Shown here one piece after another: positions 1 through 4,918 of a DNA stretch of 5,756 nt. Numbering within the stretch: the stretch's first letter is position 1; each line of letters starts with the position of its first letter. Source of the DNA: an uncultured Eubacteriales bacterium (GTDB taxonomy: Bacteria > Bacillota_A > Clostridia > Lachnospirales > Lachnospiraceae); contig CADCPV010000313.1 in the NCBI GenBank assembly GCA_902803345.1, positions 1 through 5,756 on the forward strand, read 5' to 3'. The notes under the pieces were generated by a model. It did not search any database. It worked only from the letters and a program-made list of their open reading frames with translations, and was not told the DNA's origin. A program made the translations under genes and the position numbers.

Positions 1-599
1 CCGCGGTTCGTGCGCTCCGAACCGTTCATCGGCGGATAGGTGTTGTAGGCAAATTCATCCAGCCCGAACTGTTTCCAGAAGTTCCCGGCATGCCAGCCGA
101 AAGCCATTTTGCAGATCGTAAAACCTTCCGGACGCTCGGAGAGGGCGAGCATGGATTCGCCGATTTCTTCGGGGCTTCCCATCTTTTCATACTGCCGCCC
201 GCGAAGATCATCGTCGGGCGATTTCTTTTCTGCCAGCATCTTTTCGGTCTTGAAGGAGCCGTTGTAGACACGGACTTTATTCCGGACCTTTCCGCCGAGC
301 AGTTTGTAAACCGGTACGCCGGCTTCCTTTCCGGCGATATCCCAGCAGGCCATCTCGATCGCGCTGACCACCGCGCCCCAGGGTTTGAAAGCCCCTGCGC
401 GTTTCATTGCCGCCATGACATAGGAAACGTCGGTCGGATCGAGACCTTTTACAAGTCCCGCAAAGTAGGGGATGACCGCCCCGATGTATGCTTCCTTGGT
501 GTTTTCGATTTCACTGTAGCCGTCGATGCCCTTGTCTGTCACAACCCGGAGCACAATATTGTGGCCGATCAGGGCCTGTTTGACCTCAACAATTTTCAT
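1..599 (-). CDS. Mandelate racemase/muconate lactonizing enzyme (enolase superfamily) protein, N-terminal part
   Basis: The gene reads leftward from ATG at 599 and leaves the window after 199 complete codons; family members are usually 370-420 residues, so about half is visible. Residues 1-115 form the capping domain, with the family hallmark around 80-103 (AIEMACWDIAGKEAG, then VYKLLGG). The barrel begins near residue 109. The GFTICKMAFGW segment (159-169) aligns with the catalytic KxK strand of mandelate racemase. The first lysine is kept (K164), but the second is alanine (A166). An insertion-like stretch (about 118-140) lies before this strand. Metal ligands would fall beyond the edge. A strong AGGAGG (610-615, minus) precedes the ATG by about 10 bases. 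Enolase-superfamily enzymes abstract a proton alpha to a carboxylate, and many are sugar-acid dehydratases. Divergence from a mannonate dehydratase gene suggests a sugar-acid substrate. Family assignment is firm; substrate is unknown. Confidence 0.9.
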   Translation of the reverse strand, partial: MKIVEVKQALIGHNIVLRVVTDKGIDGYSEIENTKEAYIGAVIPYFAGLVKGLDPTDVSYVMAAMKRAGAFKPWGAVVSAIEMACWDIAGKEAGVPVYKLLGGKVRNKVRVYNGSFKTEKMLAEKKSPDDDLRGRQYEKMGSPEEIGESMLALSERPEGFTICKMAFGWHAGNFWKQFGLDEFAYNTYPPMNGSERTNR

Positions 600-609
600 G
601 AATCAGATA

Positions 610-615
610 CCTCCT
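610..615 (-). promoter_or_regulatory. Ribosome binding site of the enolase-superfamily gene
   Basis: A perfect AGGAGG on the minus strand lies 10 bases upstream of the ATG at 599. It fixes the start of this gene, which is otherwise incomplete in the window. Confidence 0.85.
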
Positions 616-648
616 GTCAGTAGAATCACGAACCTATTTCCTGATCCG

Positions 649-677
649 AGCATAGCACCGATCTTCAGGAAATGCAA
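649..677 (-). promoter_or_regulatory. SigA-type promoter of the enolase-superfamily gene
   Basis: On the minus strand, TTGCAT (677-672) and TATGCT (654-649) are separated by 17 bases. A TG one base before the -10 gives an extended -10. The predicted start of transcription is near 642, leaving a leader of about 43 bases before the ATG at 599. The call is by consensus only. Confidence 0.65.
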
Positions 678-745
678 GTGAAATCCAAATGAGCGGGGAA
701 TCCCCTCATCTTTTGCGTGTCCTTTTGAAAACCTGAAACACATAC

Positions 746-774
746 TTGAAATAACAAGCCGCATACGATATAGT
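746..774 (+). promoter_or_regulatory. SigA-type promoter of the mannonate dehydratase gene
   Basis: TTGAAA (746-751) and TATAGT (769-774) are separated by 17 bases, with predicted transcription start near 781 and a leader of about 32 bases before the ATG at 813. This promoter and the minus-strand one are back to back, with about 68 bases between their -35 boxes. That leaves room for shared regulator sites. The call is by consensus only. Confidence 0.65.
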
Positions 775-812
775 AACGTTAACAGTACAAGAATATCAGC
801 AGGAGGAGAAGC

Positions 813-1796
813 ATGATTGACAGAGTAAAAGTGGCCTACATTTTCAACGAGCCCCTGAAGCACTACGCGCAGCAGCTTGGCGTGAAGTATGCGGTTGCGG
901 GACCGAATGCCCGGAAATATGCGCCGTATTCGCATCCCTGGGATTACGGCGTGCTGCGTGAGACAGCGCAGGCAGTGAAAGACGCCGGAATGGAATGGGC
1001 GGTCCTGGAGGGCATCGGTTTTATCGACGGCGTGAAGCTCGGCCTCGAGTCCCGCGACGAAGAAATCGCGCATTTCTGCACACTGCTTGAAAATCTCGGG
1101 AAACTCGGCTGTCCCTGTGTCTGCTATAACTGGATGCCCGTCTGGGGCTGGTACCGCACGACAGTCGGCATCGAGCTTGCGGGCGGCGCGCTTGTGAGCG
1201 GTTTCCATTACGAGGATGTGAAAGATATGCCGCCGATGTCGGGCGTCACGATCAGCGCAGACCAGCTCTGGACCAATTTAGACTATTTCCTGAAGAAAGT
1301 CGTCCCGGTCGCGGAGAAGTGCAATGTGAAGCTTGCCCTTCATCCGGATGATCCGCCGATCCCGCATCTCGGCGGCCTCGACCGCATCATGATCAGCGCC
1401 GATGCGATGTACGAGGCGACGCAGCTTGTCCAGAGCGAGTACAACGGCATCTGCCTCTGCCAGGGGAATTTCGCCGCGATGGGAGAGGATATTCCGGCCT
1501 GCATTCACCGCTTTGCGGACGCGGGAACCCTGCATTTTGCGCACTTCCGCGACGTCGTGGGAACTGCCGACAATTTCCGTGAAGCCTGGCATCATGACGG
1601 AAAAACGGATATGTTTGCGGCGATGAAGGCTTACTATGAGGTCGGTTTCGAGGGCGTGATGCGTCCGGATCATGTGCCGACAATGTACGGCGATGACAAT
1701 GACCATCCGGGTTATGCAATCCTCGGAAACCTTGTTGCCACCGGTTATATGTACGGCCTGATGGAGGCCTGCGAGAAGGAACTGGGGCTGCGGTGA
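813..1796 (+). CDS. uxuA: UxuA-family mannonate dehydratase
   Basis: The 327-residue product resembles D-mannonate dehydratase (EC 4.2.1.8), a cytoplasmic TIM-barrel enzyme that converts D-mannonate to 2-keto-3-deoxygluconate in hexuronate breakdown. Visible family motifs are LALHPDDPP (174-182), CQGNF (216-220), HFAHFRDV (241-248) and RPDHVPTMYGDD (284-295). By recalled comparison with characterised UxuA proteins, the metal ligands would be H177, C216, H244 and D286, all present. It is shorter than the usual 350-394 residues, so it belongs to a compact branch and the exact substrate is less certain than the fold. AGGAGG at 801-806, six bases before the ATG, supports the start. The gene diverges from the enolase-superfamily gene and is followed after 30 bases by the nuclease-like gene, with no terminator between them, so the two may be cotranscribed. 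Confidence 0.85.
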   Translation: MIDRVKVAYIFNEPLKHYAQQLGVKYAVAGPNARKYAPYSHPWDYGVLRETAQAVKDAGMEWAVLEGIGFIDGVKLGLESRDEEIAHFCTLLENLGKLGCPCVCYNWMPVWGWYRTTVGIELAGGALVSGFHYEDVKDMPPMSGVTISADQLWTNLDYFLKKVVPVAEKCNVKLALHPDDPPIPHLGGLDRIMISADAMYEATQLVQSEYNGICLCQGNFAAMGEDIPACIHRFADAGTLHFAHFRDVVGTADNFREAWHHDGKTDMFAAMKAYYEVGFEGVMRPDHVPTMYGDDNDHPGYAILGNLVATGYMYGLMEACEKELGLR

Positions 1797-1826
1797 AGAA
1801 CCGCCTCCCTTCTGAAAGGATTTTGT

Positions 1827-2582
1827 ATGATTGATCCGCTGGAGCGGAAAATCTATGCTGCTATCTGTGAGAACGACGGCGTGAAGGCGCGCGAAATTGC
1901 GCGCCTTGCTTCCTGTACCCATACCGAGGTCAACCACTGGCTCTATGCTTCACCCTTTATGCATGATCTGTGCTATCGCGACGAAGACTACTGCTGGCAC
2001 GGCCTGATCCGGCAGGGCAGGCGGCACTATGGCCTGGAGGACTTTTCGGGCTACTATGGAACGGTCGGCGAGTTCCTCGCCCTGTCGGAAGAACAGTGGT
2101 TCTCAGCCCTCACGGAGGGCTGCCGCAGGATCGGCCGCAACCTGAATGATACCCGAGGCCTTTTTCATTCTTTCCGGGACGCGCGGTCCGTGATGCTTGG
2201 TCTCTTTTCAGATCTTTCTGAGGTAGGATTTACCGCTTTCTCCTCGTGGGAAATTGTCTTCGAGCTCCGCATCCGCCGCTCCCGCATGATCCGGATCTAT
2301 GCGGATGTTCTTCTGATCACGGAAAACCGCGTCTTCTCCCTCGAATTCAAGATGAAGGATACCATCGATCCCGACGAAGTCTCTCAGGCTGCAAAATACT
2401 GCGAATACCTCGAAGTCATCTTCGGCCCGGATTACGACATCATCCCGGCCCTCGTCCTGACCCAGTCCTCCGATCTCTACCGCTACGTCCCGATCGGAAA
2501 GAGCAGCGCCGAACTCCCTGTCGCATCCGCCGACATGCTTTTCAACCTTCTTGACGAGTACCTCGATATCCTTGCGCGGTAA
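1827..2582 (+). CDS. Orphan protein with winged-helix-like N terminus and PD-(D/E)XK nuclease-like domain
   Basis: I do not recognise a named family. The 251-residue product appears to have two parts. Residues about 5-62 look like a winged helix-turn-helix: REIARLASCTHTEVNHWLY at 22-40, then a strand-rich wing rich in aromatic residues. Residues about 140-215 look like a PD-(D/E)XK nuclease core: a helix/strand with E142 and E146, then RIYADVLLITENRVFSLEFK (156-175). This gives D160-x12-E173-x-K175, followed by a helix with Q187 and Y191. The D...ExK plus downstream Q/Y pattern resembles small nuclease domains attached to helicases or DUF2075 proteins. No signal peptide or membrane segment is visible. 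AAAGGA (1815-1820) precedes the ATG by six bases. The 30-base gap after uxuA suggests cotranscription. Role unknown: a DNA- or RNA-cleaving protein, a regulator, or a defence protein are all possible. Confidence 0.75.
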   Translation: MIDPLERKIYAAICENDGVKAREIARLASCTHTEVNHWLYASPFMHDLCYRDEDYCWHGLIRQGRRHYGLEDFSGYYGTVGEFLALSEEQWFSALTEGCRRIGRNLNDTRGLFHSFRDARSVMLGLFSDLSEVGFTAFSSWEIVFELRIRRSRMIRIYADVLLITENRVFSLEFKMKDTIDPDEVSQAAKYCEYLEVIFGPDYDIIPALVLTQSSDLYRYVPIGKSSAELPVASADMLFNLLDEYLDILAR

Positions 2583-2625
2583 GACGTCTTCCCGCGCTTT
2601 TTCAGAAACTTCCCCTGTTTTAAAA

Positions 2626-2652
2626 GCCCGGAGGGATGAGATCCTTCCGGGC
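2626..2652. terminator. Bidirectional intrinsic terminator between convergent genes
   Basis: An 11-bp stem (2626-2636 paired with 2642-2652; one G-U pair on the plus strand) closes a 5-base loop. On the plus strand it is followed after five bases by TTTTTT (2658-2663), ending the nuclease-like transcript. On the minus strand it is followed at once by TTTT (2625-2622), ending the acyltransferase transcript, whose stop codon is about 26 bases away. Pairing was read by eye. Confidence 0.85.
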
Positions 2653-2678
2653 AGTGATTTTTTATGGATGAGGACGGC

Positions 2679-3911
2679 TTACATACCAAGGAAGGTGGCT
2701 TCCGGGGTACCCTGGTGGATGTTTTTCCAGCGGTTGTAGAAATTCAGGTACTTCAGGGCGTTGAAGTGGAAATCGCCCTTGATCTGGTAGACCAGGTCGC
2801 CGTGATAAATGTCGAGGCGGTTCTTGCCGAGGAGCGTCACCGGCGAATCGGAGAAGGAGAGGAGAAGCTCATCGGGCTTTCCTTCGTCGATCACGATCCG
2901 GTCGCCGTAGAGGGCAATCGATGCGGTTTCCCGGAGGACCTCCTTGCGCTTATAGAGAATCACCTGAAGCAGGCTGACTTCGTCGGTAAAGACCGGCTTA
3001 TCAAGGTAATTCATGGGATTCAGGCGGTTGATGAAATTGTTCTGGTATTCAAACCAGTCCGCAGCGAAGCGGAAGGGAAATTTGAAACCGACACCTTCCA
3101 GTTCCTTGGAAGGCAGATAACGGACTTCCTGGCCGCAGGTGGTGCAGCGGATAATATCATCTTTGGCGGCGAAGCGGGAAAGGCCGCATTTCGGGCAGAT
3201 ATAGGCGACACGGTCGAAAAACTCGGCTGTTTTTTTATGCCTGTAGTCGTAATCGACTTTGGCTTCGTCCTCCCAGAGGCCGTCTTTGATTGCATCGTAG
3301 AGCTCATCGTTTGACATGGCCTTGATTTCCTCGGGTTCGATCACACGCGCGGGATAGGCATGGACGGGGCCTTTTCTTACCACGTTGGACCAGCGGGGCT
3401 GCAGGCCGTAGCCGCCTTCAATCCGGAAAAGCACGATCGGCAGGTTAATCATGCGCGCAAGCTTTGCAATCGAAGGGTTGATGTAGCAGGTGCGGCCGGA
3501 GTAGGTGCGATGGCCCTCCGGTGCAATCGACAGCGAGCCGCCTTCCTTTGCGACACTGATGCACTTGCGAATGGCCTTCAGATCGAGCGTCTGTTTCTTG
3601 ATCGGAATCGGGGCGACAGTATAGCGCAGAAAGTCTGAGATCCAGCCGTTTGAGAGAATGTCTTCCATTGCAAGATGGTAGATCGGAAACTTGAAGGAGA
3701 CGCCGAGGAACATCTGGTCGAAATCAGTCTGGTGGTTGTACAGGATCAGATACTGACGCTTTGGATCGCCCCTGAAACGATCCACTTTTGCATGATATTT
3801 CAGTCTCGTATACAGCGAACCGGGATAGTAAATCAGATTCAGAATGACGCGGTGCCGTCTTTTGACCCAGCGTTCTTCTTCGGGGGCCGCATTTTCCTGT
3901 GTTTTTGCCAT
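2679..3911 (-). CDS. PlsC-type 1-acylglycerol-3-phosphate acyltransferase with C-terminal zinc ribbon and extra domain
   Basis: The 410-residue product carries the acyltransferase block 1 NHQTDFD (59-65; catalytic H60 and D65 in the H-x4-D pattern) and block 3 PEGHRTYSG (131-139; E132, G133, R135). PIPIKKQ (101-107) and LPIVLF (157-162) fit blocks 2 and 4. Such enzymes acylate lysophosphatidate or related lysolipids at the inner face of the membrane; the exact acceptor here is unknown. Unlike typical PlsC (about 240 residues), it continues with a four-cysteine zinc ribbon (CPKCG at 239-243, CTTCG at 256-260). A beta-rich C-terminal part (about 325-400) might be a PH-like lipid-binding module. 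No clear transmembrane helix is seen. I chose the ATG at 3911 because GGAG (3924-3921) sits 9 bases upstream. An in-frame ATG at 3947 has no ribosome site. A well-formed promoter lies upstream. Confidence 0.87.
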   Translation of the reverse strand: MAKTQENAAPEEERWVKRRHRVILNLIYYPGSLYTRLKYHAKVDRFRGDPKRQYLILYNHQTDFDQMFLGVSFKFPIYHLAMEDILSNGWISDFLRYTVAPIPIKKQTLDLKAIRKCISVAKEGGSLSIAPEGHRTYSGRTCYINPSIAKLARMINLPIVLFRIEGGYGLQPRWSNVVRKGPVHAYPARVIEPEEIKAMSNDELYDAIKDGLWEDEAKVDYDYRHKKTAEFFDRVAYICPKCGLSRFAAKDDIIRCTTCGQEVRYLPSKELEGVGFKFPFRFAADWFEYQNNFINRLNPMNYLDKPVFTDEVSLLQVILYKRKEVLRETASIALYGDRIVIDEGKPDELLLSFSDSPVTLLGKNRLDIYHGDLVYQIKGDFHFNALKYLNFYNRWKNIHQGTPEATFLGM

Positions 3912-3920
3912 GTGTATATT

Positions 3921-3924
3921 CTCC
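3921..3924 (-). promoter_or_regulatory. Ribosome binding site that decides the acyltransferase start
   Basis: GGAG on the minus strand lies 9 bases before the ATG at 3911. It favours this start over the in-frame ATG 36 bases further upstream, which has no Shine-Dalgarno match. Confidence 0.65.
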
Positions 3925-3973
3925 GTTCCGGGCGCTGATCGGATCATTTCGCTAGTCTGTGCGTCCGGAATCT

Positions 3974-4002
3974 ATTGTAAATCAGCTTTTCCGATCTGAC
4001 AA
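3974..4002 (-). promoter_or_regulatory. SigA-type promoter of the acyltransferase gene
   Basis: On the minus strand, TTGTCA (4002-3997) and TACAAT (3979-3974) are separated by 17 bases, close to consensus. The predicted transcription start is near 3967, giving a leader of about 56 bases to the ATG at 3911. It would also place the ATG at 3947 inside the transcript, so the ribosome site is what separates the two starts. Confidence 0.7.
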
Positions 4003-4043
4003 GAGAAAGTTCGGTTTTTTTCGGAAAATTCCATGTCGAAAAG

Positions 4044-4072
4044 TTGAATCGCAGGGGAAAAAGTGATAGAAT
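4044..4072 (+). promoter_or_regulatory. SigA-type promoter of the DUF3783 gene
   Basis: TTGAAT (4044-4049) and TAGAAT (4067-4072) are separated by 17 bases, with an extended -10 (TG at 4064-4065). The predicted transcription start is near 4079, about 30 bases before the ATG at 4109. It lies back to back with the acyltransferase promoter, with 41 bases between the two -35 boxes. Confidence 0.7.
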
Positions 4073-4108
4073 CGGACTCAGATTTTTCAAAAAAGGATGG
4101 ACCCGCTT

Positions 4109-4504
4109 ATGAAACAGGCCGTAATTTATCAGCCGGATGAAAATAAAGTTCCGCTCCTTTATGCCCTGATGACGTCTTTGGGGATTCAGGTACGGCGCGC
4201 AGAAGAAAAAGATCTTGATAAGACAATCGCAGAACTTTTCGGACTGCCGGCGTTCTTCGGGACACCGGATCAGGAAAACGAGGCGCTTCAGGCCATTCCG
4301 GCCGTAACCGTGCTCTGCGGTTTTCAGGAGACAGAACTGGATGCCTTCCTTGCGGCAAAGCGGGCAGCGGGGATCGGCAATACCGGATTTTTGTCCATTG
4401 TTACGCCGATGAACCTTGGCTGGACTCTGAAAAAGCTTGCGCTGGAACTTCAGCGCGAGCATGAGGAGATTGAAAAGCAGGTCTGGGGCGGTCAGAATCC
4501 CTGA
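4109..4504 (+). CDS. DUF3783-family small protein of unknown function
   Basis: The 131-residue product fits the DUF3783 family, small soluble proteins known from Clostridia and archaea with no established function. The N terminus (MKQAVIYQPDENKVPLLYAL) looks like an alpha/beta fold start. The middle has a VTVLCGFQETELDAFL segment (66-81). The C terminus holds the family-like signature SIVTPMNLGWTLKKL (95-109), followed by a charged helix with EHEEIEK. There is no signal peptide or membrane segment. I prefer the ATG at 4109: the AAAGGA Shine-Dalgarno (4092-4097) lies about 11 bases before it, whereas the in-frame ATG at 4097 overlaps that site and cannot use it. The gene has its own promoter and diverges from the acyltransferase. 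No terminator is visible after its stop, and the next promoter starts 9 bases downstream. Family assignment is from memory of the motif. Confidence 0.8.
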   Translation: MKQAVIYQPDENKVPLLYALMTSLGIQVRRAEEKDLDKTIAELFGLPAFFGTPDQENEALQAIPAVTVLCGFQETELDAFLAAKRAAGIGNTGFLSIVTPMNLGWTLKKLALELQREHEEIEKQVWGGQNP

Positions 4505-4513
4505 AAAATGCTC

Positions 4514-4542
4514 TTTACTTTCACGCGTTAATGTGCTATCAT
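4514..4542 (+). promoter_or_regulatory. SigA-type promoter of the yerC-hisZ operon
   Basis: TTTACT (4514-4519) and TATCAT (4537-4542) are separated by 17 bases, with an extended -10 (TG at 4534-4535). The -35 box is weak and the extended -10 probably compensates. The predicted transcription start is near 4549, leaving a 64-base leader before the ATG at 4613. That leader is too short for a T-box riboswitch, so control is more likely through a protein repressor. Confidence 0.65.
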
Positions 4543-4555
4543 GGTAAAGTGCTGT

Positions 4556-4579
4556 CGCAGAGAAACCTGTTTCGATGCG
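4556..4579. promoter_or_regulatory. Imperfect palindrome in the yerC-hisZ leader, candidate operator
   Basis: A 24-bp dyad matches at 9 of 12 positions: CGCA and GAAAC on the left mirrored by GTTTC and TGCG on the right. It lies about 8-31 bases after the predicted transcription start, a position where a bound repressor would block transcription. It is a plausible site for the TrpR-like YerC protein encoded just downstream. It could also fold as a weak RNA hairpin. Function is inferred from position and symmetry only. Confidence 0.35.
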
Positions 4580-4612
4580 GGAGGACAGATTACACGGTAC
4601 AGGAGAAGAGAA

Positions 4613-4918
4613 ATGAATATCCATTCCGAGTCCATTGACAGACTGTTCCAGAGCTTTCTGAATCTGCACTCCGTTGAGGAGTGTTACTTATATTTTGAGG
4701 ATCTGTGCACCGTAAAGGAACTGCAGGATATGGCGCAGCGGCTGGATACCGCGGTGCTTTTATCAAAAGGCTACAGCTATCAGAAAATTACAGACGAAAT
4801 TGATATCAGTACGGCGACAATCGGGCGTGTCAGCAAATGCCTGAATTACGGAAACGGCGGCTATAAGCTCGCCATCGACAGGCTGACCGCAGATTGTCAG
4901 GACAGGACGGAAAAATGA
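4613..4918 (+). CDS. yerC: YerC/YecD-family TrpR-like DNA-binding regulator
   Basis: The 101-residue product matches the TrpR-related YerC/YecD family along its whole length, which is the usual size. An N-terminal helical part (SIDRLFQSFLNLHSVEECYL, 7-26) is followed by LCTVKELQDMAQRLDTAVLL (31-50). Next comes a helix-turn-helix, SYQKITDEIDISTATIGRVS (54-73), and a NYGNGGY tail (77-83). TrpR itself is a tryptophan-dependent repressor; the ligand here is not known from sequence. AGGAG (4601-4605), seven bases before the ATG, fixes the start over a longer in-frame reading from 4541, which would overlap the promoter -10. The stop overlaps the next start (ATGA at 4915-4918), so this gene and hisZ are translationally coupled. 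The context suggests a histidine-operon regulator. From memory, comparative-genomic work has proposed such a role under the name HisR. Confidence 0.88.
   Translation: MNIHSESIDRLFQSFLNLHSVEECYLYFEDLCTVKELQDMAQRLDTAVLLSKGYSYQKITDEIDISTATIGRVSKCLNYGNGGYKLAIDRLTADCQDRTEK

Noticed and set aside
90..623. A 177-codon plus-strand open frame opposite the enolase-superfamily gene
   Set aside because: It is antisense to a frame with clear enolase-superfamily motifs and has no recognisable domain, so it is a shadow.
603..1208. A minus-strand frame across the divergent promoter region and start of uxuA
   Set aside because: It runs antisense to a convincing mannonate dehydratase and across two promoters; its protein looks like no family.
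1790..1804. GCGGT-GAAGA-ACCGC hairpin at the end of uxuA, considered as a terminator
   Set aside because: The stem is only five pairs and no T-run follows, so it is unlikely to end transcription before the nuclease-like gene.
1278..1937. A 219-codon minus-strand frame opposite uxuA and the start of the nuclease-like gene
   Set aside because: Antisense shadow created by the codon bias of uxuA; no motif of its own.
2581..2590. Perfect palindrome AAGACGTCTT over the stop of the nuclease-like gene
   Set aside because: A 10-bp palindrome in coding/terminal context is easily due to chance and has no promoter near it.
2664..3314. A 216-codon plus-strand frame opposite the acyltransferase gene
   Set aside because: The opposite strand encodes the acyltransferase and zinc-ribbon motifs, and this frame begins right after a terminator with no ribosome site or promoter.
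3912..3947. An N-terminal extension of the acyltransferase by 12 residues from ATG at 3947
   Set aside because: No Shine-Dalgarno precedes it, while the ATG at 3911 has GGAG at a good distance.
4097..4108. A start for the DUF3783 gene at ATG 4097
   Set aside because: This ATG overlaps the AAAGGA ribosome site itself; the ATG at 4109 is correctly spaced.
4541..4612. A 24-residue N-terminal extension of YerC
   Set aside because: It would start inside the promoter -10 region, upstream of the predicted transcript start, and the added residues do not match the family.
3944..4669. A 241-codon minus-strand frame across the DUF3783 gene and two promoter regions
   Set aside because: It crosses promoters and is antisense to a recognisable family; no domain is visible in it.
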